Positions 1-7,917 of a stretch of DNA of 64,000 nt are shown here, one piece after another. The notes beneath the pieces were generated by a model, which saw only the letters and a list, made by a program, of their open reading frames with translations, had not been told where the DNA came from and did no database searches. Within the stretch, counting starts at the first letter, position 1; every line of letters begins with the position of its first letter. Source of the stretch: PALSA-612 sp963742925 (GTDB lineage: Bacteria; Actinomycetota; Thermoleophilia; Gaiellales; Gaiellaceae); the NCBI GenBank assembly GCA_963742925.1, contig CAVUNV010000005.1, positions 186,001-250,000 on the forward strand. The letters run 5' to 3'. Position numbers and translations under genes: made by a program.

Positions 1-1
1 C

Positions 2-622
2 CACTGCGGCACGCACGTGGACACGCTCAACCATCTCGGCCACCACGGCACGTTCTGGAACGGCTGGACGGCGGACAAGGAGCTCGGCAGCCGGATCTGG
101 AACAAGGGCGGCCTCGACAAGTACCCGCCGATCATCGCGCGCGGCGTCCTGCTGGACGTGGCCGGGATGCACGGCGTCGACGAGCTCGACGCGGGCTACG
201 GGATCACGCCCAAGGACCTGCAGGACACGATCGCCAAGCAGGGCGTCGAGCTTCGGAAGAAGGACGTGGTGCTCGTCCGGACCGGGCGGATGCGGGCGTG
301 GCCCGACTTCGACGGCTATCTCCAGAAGCCGCCGGGGATCACGCTCCCGTCGGCGAAGTGGTTGTGCGAGGAGGCCGGCGCGATGTGCATCGCCGGCGAC
401 TCGATCGGCCTCGAGGTGATGCCGTGGGACGAGCCGGACGCCTTCCTGCCCGTCCATGCGTACATGTTCTCGACCGCCGGCGCGCAGATCATCGAGGTCG
501 TGAACATGGAGGAGATCGCGGCCGAGAAGCAGTACGAGTTCGCGTTCCTCGGCTTCCCGCTCAAGCTGCGGGGTGCGACGGGGGCGCCGATGCCCTCGTA
601 CGCCGTGCCGCTCCGCGACTAG
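2..622 (+). CDS. Cyclase-family protein (kynurenine formamidase-like), 5' truncated
   Basis: The gene enters from the left edge, so its true start is outside the window. The first readable residues are HCGTHVDTLNH. This matches the metal-binding HxGTHxDxPxH signature of the bacterial cyclase/kynurenine-formamidase-like family, except that the usual Pro is Leu. About 207 residues remain, and later family features such as DVVLVRTGR and AGDSIGLEVMP are visible. Family members are metal-dependent hydrolases of N-formyl or cyclic amides, probably cytosolic. It converges on the formamidase gene, with a long palindrome between them. The amide-hydrolase class is fairly safe; the substrate is unknown. 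Confidence 0.8.
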   Translation, partial: HCGTHVDTLNHLGHHGTFWNGWTADKELGSRIWNKGGLDKYPPIIARGVLLDVAGMHGVDELDAGYGITPKDLQDTIAKQGVELRKKDVVLVRTGRMRAWPDFDGYLQKPPGITLPSAKWLCEEAGAMCIAGDSIGLEVMPWDEPDAFLPVHAYMFSTAGAQIIEVVNMEEIAAEKQYEFAFLGFPLKLRGATGAPMPSYAVPLRD

Positions 623-644
623 CCGCCTCGTCCCTCCTGGCCAT

Positions 645-680
645 GTCCTAGTGACTGTCCCATGGGACAGTCACTAGGAC
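645..680. repeat. 36-bp perfect palindrome between convergent genes
   Basis: GTCCTAGTGACTGTCC (645-660), then CATG, then GGACAGTCACTAGGAC (665-680). As CATG is itself symmetric, all 36 bases are a perfect palindrome. It lies 23 bp after the stop of the plus-strand cyclase gene and about 115 bp beyond the stop of the minus-strand formamidase. It could be a bidirectional terminator (there is no T tract), a protein-binding site or a dispersed palindromic repeat. The symmetry is seen directly; the function is not known. Confidence 0.75.
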
Positions 681-796
681 GCGGCTGTTCGGGGCACGGC
701 GGGATGGGCGCGAGACGGCGTGAACGGCGGGCCGGAGCGCCTGAGACGGCTGCTGTGGACAGGGCCGAAAGGTGTCGCACCGATCTGTCGCCGCGG

Positions 797-1816
797 CTAC
801 TCGAACACGTCCAGCGGGAGCAGGGCCGAGACGAGTGGATAGGGCACGTCCACGACCTCCGAGATGCGGAGATCGACGCAGGCCGAGCAGAGCGCGTAGG
901 CGGCGGGACGCTGGAGGCCGTAGCGGCGCTCGAGGTGGCCGATCATCTCGAGCAGCGCCGCCCGTGCCGCGGCGTTCAGGTCCATCCCGGCGTCCACGGG
1001 GATCCCGACGGTCGCGAACGAGCGCCGGCCGGGGCTGCCCGGCGTCTCGTAGGCGGGGAACGCCGGTGCCGGCCCGTCGTGCACGGCGAACCGCACCGTG
1101 ACCGACCCGGCCACCTCGATCGCTGTCCCGCACACCTCGCCGTCGCCCTGCGCGAAGTGGAGGTCGCCGATCGAGAACAGCGCACCCGGCACGTCCACCG
1201 GCAACCAGAGCTTCGACCCGGCCACGAGCTGGCGCACGTCCATGTTGCCGCCCGTCTCGCGGGGCGGGATCGTCCGCACGCCGTCCGCTGCGGCCGCCGG
1301 GATCGCCTCCTCGGGGAGCGGATCGGCAACGGGCTGCCCGCGGGCATGCAGCTCATCCTCGCGCGCCCGGTACCGCTCGAGGCGCGCGTGGGACGGCGCG
1401 ACGCCGACGACACCCGCGAACATGTCTTCCGGCACCGCGACGCCCGGCAACTCCTCCGAGCGCGCCCGTCCGCCCGCGATCTCCCACTTGACCAGATACG
1501 GGTCGGGGAACAGGTCGGCGAGGAAGCCGAAGCCCGGGATGATCGCCGTCGTGCCGAAGTCGTCCGGTTCGTACGAGACGAACTCGACCTCGAGCATGCC
1601 GCCCGGCTCGGCACCCTCGACGTGAACGGGCCCTGTGAGCGGATGGCCGAGGCCGAGGTTCAGCCGTCCCGCATCGGCATGCGTGCTGTCGCGCGTCAGC
1701 TGGCCGTCGAGGCCGTCGCGCGTCTCGAAGGTGATCTCCACGCCCGGCGCCACGCTGGCCACCGGCTCCAGCGCCGGATGCCAGCGGTTGTGGATGCTCG
1801 TCGCGAGCAGCCTCAC
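797..1816 (-). CDS. Acetamidase/formamidase family protein
   Basis: A 339-residue protein of the FmdA/AmdA family, which hydrolyses formamide or short aliphatic amides to ammonia and the acid. The family hallmark GDLHFAQGDGEVCGTAIE lies at about residues 205-222, and an earlier THADAGRLNLGLGHPLTGPV segment also fits. Start is GTG at 1816, which overlaps the stop of the upstream GAF-domain gene in a GTGA junction, so the two are co-transcribed and probably translationally coupled. Length is normal for the shorter branch of the family. The specific amide is unknown. Confidence 0.85.
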   Translation of the reverse strand: MRLLATSIHNRWHPALEPVASVAPGVEITFETRDGLDGQLTRDSTHADAGRLNLGLGHPLTGPVHVEGAEPGGMLEVEFVSYEPDDFGTTAIIPGFGFLADLFPDPYLVKWEIAGGRARSEELPGVAVPEDMFAGVVGVAPSHARLERYRAREDELHARGQPVADPLPEEAIPAAAADGVRTIPPRETGGNMDVRQLVAGSKLWLPVDVPGALFSIGDLHFAQGDGEVCGTAIEVAGSVTVRFAVHDGPAPAFPAYETPGSPGRRSFATVGIPVDAGMDLNAAARAALLEMIGHLERRYGLQRPAAYALCSACVDLRISEVVDVPYPLVSALLPLDVFE

Positions 1817-2235
1817 AGCAGCTCACCCACCTGCTCCGCGGCGCCCCGCGCCGCCGCGATCTCGCCGTCGCTCCACCGTCGTGTCCGGCCGAGCTGGTGC
1901 AGCGAGACGATCGCTACCACCCGGTCGTCGCGGACGACCGGCGTGACGATCTGGGCTCGCAGGCCGCCGTAGAGCTCGAGCATCGCGCGGAAGTGCGGCT
2001 CGGAGGACGACGCCAGGCAGTCGTCCTGCACGACCTGGCGGCCCTGCTGGATCTCGAGCACCACCGGCTGCCGGTGCATGTCCGGCGTGGCGATGCCCGT
2101 GATGGGTGGCGTGTCGTCGGCGAGCACCTCGTGCGTCACCGGGAACACGTCGCCCGGCACGTCCTCGCGGAGCGTGACCCGGCTGGCGCCGGTCGCCGTC
2201 AGCAGCTGCTCGAGGATCGCGTCGATCTCGGCCAT
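1813..2235 (-). CDS. GAF domain-containing protein
   Basis: A 140-residue single GAF-like domain without a fused output domain. Visible features are VTLREDVPGDVFPVTHEVL, PVVLEIQQGRQVVQDDCL and IVTPVVRDDRVVAIVSLHQLG, the usual strand pattern of small-molecule-sensing GAF folds. It is the first gene of a two-gene unit with the formamidase (4-bp overlap) and diverges from the TMEM175-like gene 26 bp away. A sensor for the amide pathway is an inference from the neighbour only. No HTH or kinase domain is present. Confidence 0.7.
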   Translation of the reverse strand: MAEIDAILEQLLTATGASRVTLREDVPGDVFPVTHEVLADDTPPITGIATPDMHRQPVVLEIQQGRQVVQDDCLASSSEPHFRAMLELYGGLRAQIVTPVVRDDRVVAIVSLHQLGRTRRWSDGEIAAARGAAEQVGELL

Positions 2236-2261
2236 CCGATTCGGTGTGGATTATCGTCGGG

Positions 2262-2840
2262 ATGGCGAAGGCGCGTATGGATGCGTTCAGCGACGGCGTG
2301 TTCGCGATCGCGATCACGCTGCTCGTCATCAACCTGCTCACGATCCACGACCGGCTCGCCCACCACTGGCCGGAGTACGCCGCGTTCGCGTTCAGCTTCC
2401 TGACGATCGGCGTGATGTGGGTCAACCACCACCATCTGATGCACCAGCTCGATCGGGCCGACCGCGTGCTGCTGTTCCTCAACCTGCTGCTGCTGATGGG
2501 GATCGTGTTCATCCCCTTCCCCACGGCGCTGATCGGCGAGCACATCCGAGACAGCGGTGCGAAGTCGGCCGCGCTCGCCTACGGCTGCACCGGGGTCTAC
2601 ATCGCGATCCTCTTCAGCGTCTTCTGGCACTACGGACGTCTGCACGTGCTGAGGCCCGACGCGGACGGAAAGGAGGTGAGCGGCATCACGAGGAGCTACC
2701 TGCCCGGCCTGCCGCTCTACCTGGGCGCGACGCTGATCGCGTTCGCGAGCCCGGTCGCGAGCGTGTGCATGTATGCGGCCATCGCCGTCTTCTTCGCGAT
2801 CTCGAATACGTTCTTCGGCAAGGAGCCTCTCGACGAGTGA
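2262..2840 (+). CDS. TMEM175/DUF1211 family integral membrane protein
   Basis: 192 residues, strongly hydrophobic, about six membrane segments. The N-terminal FSDGVFAIAITLLVINL (residues 8-24) is the FSD signature that lines the pore of bacterial and lysosomal TMEM175 potassium channels, and WVNHHHLMHQ follows in the next helix. ATG at 2262 is preferred over an in-frame GTG at 2244 because the family begins only a few residues before FSDG. The stop overlaps the GTG of the next gene. K+ channel activity is known for relatives; here it is inferred. Confidence 0.85.
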   Translation: MAKARMDAFSDGVFAIAITLLVINLLTIHDRLAHHWPEYAAFAFSFLTIGVMWVNHHHLMHQLDRADRVLLFLNLLLLMGIVFIPFPTALIGEHIRDSGAKSAALAYGCTGVYIAILFSVFWHYGRLHVLRPDADGKEVSGITRSYLPGLPLYLGATLIAFASPVASVCMYAAIAVFFAISNTFFGKEPLDE

Positions 2841-3703
2841 CGCGGATCGCGTTCATCGGGCTCGGGACGATGGGGATGCCGATGGCGCGGAACCTGGTCG
2901 CGGCGGGGCACGAGGTGGTCGGCCACGATCTCGATCCGGCCAGGGTCGAGGCGCTCGGAGGCGCCGGGCCCGGGGAGCCCGCCGAGGTGGCGATCGCGTC
3001 GCTGCCCTCAGCGGCGGCGGTCGAGGAGGTCGCGCGCAGCTTGCCGGGCACGGGCATCGAGATCTTCGTGGACATGTCGACCGGCCCACCCGCGCTCGCG
3101 CGGCGGCTCGCCGACGAGCTCGGGGCGGCCGGGATCACCTCGCTCGACGCGCCGGTCAGCGGAGGACCGCGAGGCGCCGAGGCCGCGACGCTGAGCATCT
3201 TCGTCGGCGGCTCTCGCGAGGCGTTCGACCGTGTCGAGCCCGTGCTCCGCACGCTCGGCACGGTCGTCGAGCTGGTCGGTGGGCCGGGAGCGGGCCAGGT
3301 CGTCAAGCTCTGCAACAACCTGATGGCCGGCGTGAACATGGTCGCGGTCGCCGAGGCCTGTGCGGTTGCCGGGCGTGCCGGGATCGACGCGGCGACTCTC
3401 TACCGGCTGGTCACGTGCTCGACCGGCGACTCGCGGGTGCTGCGGACACGCTTCCCACTCCCCGACGCCGACGACTCGCATCCGTCCAACCGAGGCTTCG
3501 AGCCCATGTTCATGCTCGACCTGATCGCCAAGGACCTGTCGCTCGCCTGCGAGCTCGCCGAGGAGCACGGCGTCGACCCGTCGGTCGCCCGGGCTGCGCT
3601 CGACGTCTACCGCGCGACCCAGGAACGCGGCCTCGGCCGACTGGACTATTCCGCGGTTTACCTGTCCTACGCTTCAGTTGAAAACGAGGAGACCGGCCAG
3701 TAG
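2837..3703 (+). CDS. NAD(P)-dependent 3-hydroxyisobutyrate dehydrogenase-like oxidoreductase
   Basis: 288 residues of the beta-hydroxyacid dehydrogenase family. There is a Rossmann motif GLGTMGMP at residues 7-14, the substrate-loop signature DAPVSGGPRGAEAATLSIFVGG at about 111-132, and the catalytic-lysine segment GAGQVVKLCNNLM. Relatives oxidise 3-hydroxyisobutyrate, tartronate semialdehyde or other short hydroxy acids with NAD(P). The GTG start at 2837 overlaps the preceding stop (GTGA), so it is probably co-transcribed with the TMEM175-like gene. The family is certain; the substrate is not. Confidence 0.88.
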   Translation: MTRIAFIGLGTMGMPMARNLVAAGHEVVGHDLDPARVEALGGAGPGEPAEVAIASLPSAAAVEEVARSLPGTGIEIFVDMSTGPPALARRLADELGAAGITSLDAPVSGGPRGAEAATLSIFVGGSREAFDRVEPVLRTLGTVVELVGGPGAGQVVKLCNNLMAGVNMVAVAEACAVAGRAGIDAATLYRLVTCSTGDSRVLRTRFPLPDADDSHPSNRGFEPMFMLDLIAKDLSLACELAEEHGVDPSVARAALDVYRATQERGLGRLDYSAVYLSYASVENEETGQ

Positions 3704-3713
3704 CGTCCGCAAC

Positions 3714-4785
3714 GTGCTGAACATCACGGGCAACGCGGCGATCGACGTCTTCATCGGCCTGGCGTTCTTCTACTTTCTGCTCAGCATCTTCTGCTCGGCG
3801 ATCAACGAGGGAATCGCGACCGCGTTCAACCTGCGCGCGAAGGATCTGGAGAAGGGCATCCGCAACCTGCTCGGGGAGCAGGCAGACGCCTTCTACGCCG
3901 ACGCGCGAATCCAGGCGCTGCACAAGCCGAAACGCTTCCTCGAATCGCTGGGAATCCCCTTCCTCAAGCCGCAAAGATTCCCCCGGCTCAGCAAGAAGCC
4001 GTTCGGCAACAAGCGTCCTTCGTACATCTCCTCGCGTGCATTCGCGCTAACGGCCCTCGACATCCTTGCGCCGCCAGACCCCGAGTCAGATCCTCCGCCG
4101 GCCGGCGGCGCTCGCGATCTCGTCAAGCGTGCAGAGGGGATCGTGGAAGGTCTCAAGGTTTCGAATCCGACGGTGGGCCGGCTGATTCAGGATGCGCTGG
4201 ACGAGGCGAAGGGCGACGAGGTCAAGTTCCGCGCGGCATTCGAGCGATCGTTCGACGAGACAATGGATCGGGTCAGCGGCTGGTACAAACGCCGTGTCCA
4301 GCTGATCCTCATCGTCATCGCACTTGCGGTCGTCGGGGCGATGAATGCCGACAGCTTCAACGTCGGGCAGCGACTCTGGAAGAACGACGCGCTGCGATCG
4401 GCAGTCGTGGCGCAAGCGAGTGCGGCCGTGAAGAACGAACCCAACGTGCCAGGCCACTACGTCTACGGAAGCTGCGGCCAAGTGCATCGATCAGGTCAAG
4501 CAACTGGGAATCCCCCTCGGCTGGACAACCCAGCCCTCACCGACGGGGTGGTCGATTCCGGGAAAGATCCTCGGCCTGCTCCTCACGGCCTTCGCCATCA
4601 TGCTCGGAGCTCCGTTCTGGTTCGACCTGCTGGGTAAGGTCGCGCAACTCCGCGGCGCAGGCCCGCCCACAGCCGGTGGTGCACAAGCCACGCCCGCGGC
4701 GCCGCCCACGGTCAACATCACGGTGGGCAAGGATGCCGCCGTGGTGACCGATGGAGAGAAGGGCACCGAGACCGGCTCTGGCTAG
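3714..4785 (+). CDS. Uncharacterised membrane protein, one frameshift
   Basis: Not assigned to a named family. The N-terminus (GNAAIDVFIGLAFFYFLLSIFCSAINEGIAT, then an LRAKDLEKGIRNLL helix) has one membrane span followed by a charged amphipathic stretch. Similar N-termini occur in unnamed bacterial membrane proteins. A second span (QLILIVIALAVVGAMNAD) sits near residue 205 and a third (ILGLLLTAFAIMLGAPFWFDLL) near the C-terminus, followed by a Pro/Ala-rich tail. The reading frame breaks near 4470: one extra base there joins the first part to KCIDQVKQLGIPLGWTTQ and the last span, giving about 356 residues. GTG 3714 is the chosen start; TTG 3678 is possible. It converges on the next gene with a 4-bp overlap. 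Confidence 0.6.
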
Positions 4786-5924
4786 GAGAAGCGGGTCAGG
4801 CGGAGCAGGTCGATGTCGTGCCGCGTCTCGCCGTCCAGGGCGAGGTCCGCGGCGATCTCGCCGAGGACGCTGCAGAACTTGAATCCGTGCCCGGAGCCGC
4901 CTCCGACGCACACGACTGCGGAGGCGTCGGGATGCAGGTCGACGATGAAGTGCCCGTCCGGCGTGTTCTCGAACAGGCACGCCTTCAGCGCCGTCACGGG
5001 GCCGGCAGCGTCCGGGAAGTAGCGATCTGCGAACGACCGCAGCAGCGCCTCGTCGTCCGCGCGCGGCGTGCGGTCGATCGTGTCCGCGTCGCCGGTCTCG
5101 CCGAGCCGGTCGGAGAGAGCCAGCTTGACGCCCTGGACGTCGGCGGCCGGAAACCCCGAGAAGTGCCCCTCCGGCACCTCGAGGTTGAAGACCGGGAAGC
5201 GTTCGGGCGCGAACAGTTCGGCCCGGAGGGGCTGGAACCACCCGACGACCTGCCGTTGCGCGACGACCAGGCTCGGCGAGAGCCCCATCAGCCCGCCCAT
5301 CCACGCGCCGCCCGCGAGGACGAGCCTCTCGGCCGAGTACTCCCCGCGCTCCGTCCGTACGCGCACGTGTTCACCCACCGGCTCCCAGCCGAGCACGCGC
5401 TCTCCCGTGCGCACCTCCGCGCCCGCGGCCCGAGCCAGCGATAGGTGCGAGACGATGCAGCGCTCCGGGCTGAGGAACCCGCCGTCCGGCTGCAGCAGGG
5501 CCATCGTCTCCTCGGGGAGCCGGTAGGCCGGGAACCGCCGGCCGAGCTCGTCGGCGGCCAGCACCTCGTGCGGCAGGCCGTGCTCGAGGCAGGAGGCGAG
5601 CGAGCCCGAGAAGACGCGGCCCCCGGCAGCCGCCGCGTCGATCGACCCGGTCACTCTGAGCAGTTGCTCGCCGGCCTCCCGCTCCAGCTCCCGCCACAGC
5701 TCGTAGGCGCGTAGGAGCAGCGGCACGTACGACGGGTGCTCCCAGTAGGCGAGCCGGATGAGCCTCGTCCCGCCGTGCGAGGAGCCCAGCTCGTGCGGCA
5801 CGTCGAAGCGCTCGAGCCCGAGGACGCGCCGCCCTCGCCGGGCCAGGTGGCAGAGCGCCGCCGAGCCGATACCTCCGACCCCGACGACGATCGCGTCGTA
5901 CCGATCCTCGCGTCCACCCGTCAC
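4782..5924 (-). CDS. Monomeric sarcosine oxidase / N-methyltryptophan oxidase-like
   Basis: FAD-dependent amine oxidase of the MSOX/SolA type, about 380 residues. Seen: the dinucleotide motif GVGGIGSAA, the family stretch ELGSSHGGTRLIRLAYWEHPSY, the GVKLAL lysine segment that corresponds to the oxygen-activating Lys, and KACLFENTPDGHFIVD near the C-terminus, whose Cys is the covalent flavin attachment site in this family. GTG at 5924 is chosen; an upstream ATG at 5960 would leave no promoter room against the divergent gene. Such enzymes oxidise sarcosine or other N-methyl amino acids to formaldehyde and H2O2. The neighbouring N-carbamoylsarcosine-amidase-like gene makes sarcosine a good guess. 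Confidence 0.82.
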   Translation of the reverse strand: MTGGREDRYDAIVVGVGGIGSAALCHLARRGRRVLGLERFDVPHELGSSHGGTRLIRLAYWEHPSYVPLLLRAYELWRELEREAGEQLLRVTGSIDAAAAGGRVFSGSLASCLEHGLPHEVLAADELGRRFPAYRLPEETMALLQPDGGFLSPERCIVSHLSLARAAGAEVRTGERVLGWEPVGEHVRVRTERGEYSAERLVLAGGAWMGGLMGLSPSLVVAQRQVVGWFQPLRAELFAPERFPVFNLEVPEGHFSGFPAADVQGVKLALSDRLGETGDADTIDRTPRADDEALLRSFADRYFPDAAGPVTALKACLFENTPDGHFIVDLHPDASAVVCVGGGSGHGFKFCSVLGEIAADLALDGETRHDIDLLRLTRFS

Positions 5925-5970
5925 ACCTGGGATGATCGGCGGTGAGCAGATCGAGGACAAGGAGAACGCG

Positions 5971-6690
5971 ATGAGCGACGAGATCCGCGAGGCGTTGGAG
6001 AAGATCTTCTCGGCCGACTCCGACGTCTACCGGCAGCGGGGCTTCCAGCGGCGTGTCGGCTTCGGCGACCGGCCCGCGCAGATCCACATCGACCTCGCCA
6101 ACGCCTGGACGCGCCCCGGAAACCCCTTCACATGCGACGGGATGGACACGATCATCCCGGGCGTTCAGCGGCTCCTCGCCGCCGGGCGCGCCAAGGACGT
6201 CCCGATCGTGTTCACGACGACCGCGTACGCCGTCACGGACGGGCCCAGCCCCGACATGGGTCTCTGGCACCACAAGATCCCGGTCGAGGTCCTGAAGCTC
6301 GGAACCGACGCGGTCGCGATCGACGAGCGAATCGCGCCGGAGCCGGGCGAGCACGTGATCGTCAAGAAGCACGCGAGCGCCTTCTTCGGCACCAACCTCG
6401 CCAACATGCTCCGCGCGGCCGGCGTCGACACCGTGATCGTCACCGGCGTGACGATGGCCGGCTGTGTCCGTCACACGGTCGAGGACGCGATCGGCTACGG
6501 CTTTCGGCCGATCGTCGTGCGCGAGTGCGTCGGCGACCGGGTCGCCGGGGTCGTCGAGTGGAACCTGTTCGACATCGACGCCAAGTTCGGCGACGTCGAG
6601 TCGCTCGAGACCGTGCTCGAGTACCTCGACGGGATCGAGCCGTTCAGCGTCGAAGCGACGGGAGCAACGGCCGAAACCGGTCGGGGCTGA
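5971..6690 (+). CDS. Isochorismatase-fold N-carbamoylsarcosine amidase-like hydrolase
   Basis: 239 residues with the cysteine-hydrolase triad: Asp in HIDLANAWTRPG (about residue 35), Lys in IVKKHASAFFGT (about 132) and the nucleophile Cys in TMAGCVRHT (about 165). The N-terminal RQRGFQRRVGFGDRPA and NAWTRPGNPF features resemble N-carbamoylsarcosine amidohydrolase, which releases sarcosine, CO2 and ammonia in creatinine breakdown. ATG 5971 is preceded by AAGGAG. It diverges from the sarcosine-oxidase-like gene, so the products may act in sequence. It overlaps the opposite-strand DadA-like gene by 47 bp at the 3' end. Confidence 0.78.
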   Translation: MSDEIREALEKIFSADSDVYRQRGFQRRVGFGDRPAQIHIDLANAWTRPGNPFTCDGMDTIIPGVQRLLAAGRAKDVPIVFTTTAYAVTDGPSPDMGLWHHKIPVEVLKLGTDAVAIDERIAPEPGEHVIVKKHASAFFGTNLANMLRAAGVDTVIVTGVTMAGCVRHTVEDAIGYGFRPIVVRECVGDRVAGVVEWNLFDIDAKFGDVESLETVLEYLDGIEPFSVEATGATAETGRG

Positions 6691-7894
6691 GCGGCGCGAG
6701 GTCGATGCTCGGCGACTCGCCGGCGTAGAGCTCGGCGACGAGCCGGCCCGTGATCGGCGAGAGCGAGAGCCCCTTGCGGGCATGGCCGGTGGCGAGCACG
6801 AGCGGCTCGACGCCGTAGGGCCGTCCGATCACGGGCACGCCGTCGGGCGTGCACGGCCGCAGTCCGGCCCAGACGTCGAGCTCGGCCCGCTCCTCGTCGA
6901 TCGCCAGCACGCGCGCGGCGGCGCGACGGATCGCGTCGACCCGCACGCGGTTGATCGACGTGTCGAGCCCGGCCAGCTCGAGCGTCCCCGACAGGCGCAG
7001 GCGGCCGGGGAGCGGCGTCGCGATCACATGCGCCTCGTCCAGCGAGAGGGGGATCCTGGGGTCGCCCGGCGTCGGCTCCAGGTCGAGGTGGTAGCCCTTG
7101 CCGCCCTCCTGCGGGAGGAAGACGCCGAGCGGGGCCGCGAGGCGCGATGTCCAGGTGCCGGCGGCGAGCACCACCGTCCTCGCCTGGAACACCCCGCGCT
7201 TCGTGTCGACCGCGAGCCCGCCGTTCGAGCGCCGCAGCCCGGTCACCTCGACGTCGGTCTCGATCGTCGCGCCGGCTTCTCGCGCCGCCCGCCCGACCGC
7301 ATAGACGAAGCTCAGCGGGTCGCAGTGCGCCTCGTCGGGAAAGTAGACGCCGCCCGCGATCCGCTCGCCCACGGCAGGCTCCAGCCTGCGGGTCTCGTCC
7401 GGTCCGAGCACCTCTGTCGGGACGCCGGTCGCGTCGGCGTGTGCACGGGCCAGGGCGAAGCCGGCCTCGGTCTCGTACACGTTCAGGATCCCGCGGCGCT
7501 CGAAGCCCGTGCTCAGGCCCTCGTCGGCGAGCTTCGCGTGGAGCTCCAGGCCCGCGACCGACAGCTCGCGGATGATCCGAGTGCCCTCGACGGCGCGCGC
7601 GGACGTCGAGGCCTTGACGAAGCGTGCGAGCCACGGTGCGAGCCCGGGTCGCGGCCGGAGGTAGAAGGGGCTGTCCGGCTTCAGCATCCAGCGCAGGCCG
7701 TTCCGCACCGAGGCCGGGTTCGCGATCGGCGCCGAATGGCTCGGACAGAGCAGGCCGGCGTTTCCCGACGAGGCTCCGGAGGCGAGCTCCTCGCCGCGCT
7801 CGAGCAGCGTCACCTCGACGCCGCGCCGCGCGAGCTCGAGCGCGCAGCAGACCCCGATCGCGCCGCCGCCGACGACCACCACCTCGGACTTCAT
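6644..7894 (-). CDS. FAD-dependent D-amino-acid dehydrogenase-like oxidoreductase
   Basis: 416 residues of the DAO/DadA type. There is an N-terminal FAD motif VVVGGGAIGVCCALELARRG, then GASSGNAGLLCPSHSAPIANP as in DadA proteins, VVLAAGTWTSRL in the middle, and the C-terminal FAD loop WAGLRPCTPDGVPVIGRP with GHARKGLSLSPITG. It would oxidise an amino acid or secondary amine, passing electrons to the membrane chain or to oxygen. It starts 23 bp from the divergent carbamoylase gene and converges with the amidase gene with a 47-bp overlap. Context points to a product of N-carbamoyl or hydantoin cleavage as substrate. This is inference. Confidence 0.85.
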   Translation of the reverse strand: MKSEVVVVGGGAIGVCCALELARRGVEVTLLERGEELASGASSGNAGLLCPSHSAPIANPASVRNGLRWMLKPDSPFYLRPRPGLAPWLARFVKASTSARAVEGTRIIRELSVAGLELHAKLADEGLSTGFERRGILNVYETEAGFALARAHADATGVPTEVLGPDETRRLEPAVGERIAGGVYFPDEAHCDPLSFVYAVGRAAREAGATIETDVEVTGLRRSNGGLAVDTKRGVFQARTVVLAAGTWTSRLAAPLGVFLPQEGGKGYHLDLEPTPGDPRIPLSLDEAHVIATPLPGRLRLSGTLELAGLDTSINRVRVDAIRRAAARVLAIDEERAELDVWAGLRPCTPDGVPVIGRPYGVEPLVLATGHARKGLSLSPITGRLVAELYAGESPSIDLAPLSPDRFRPLLPSLRR

Positions 7895-7917
7895 CAGTCC
7901 ACTATTAGTCTTCGGCT

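Noticed and set aside
662..1972. Long plus-strand open frame of Arg/Glu/Gly-rich sequence
   Set aside because: It is the antisense shadow of the formamidase and GAF genes; composition is that of high-GC antisense, and the minus-strand proteins have clear family motifs.
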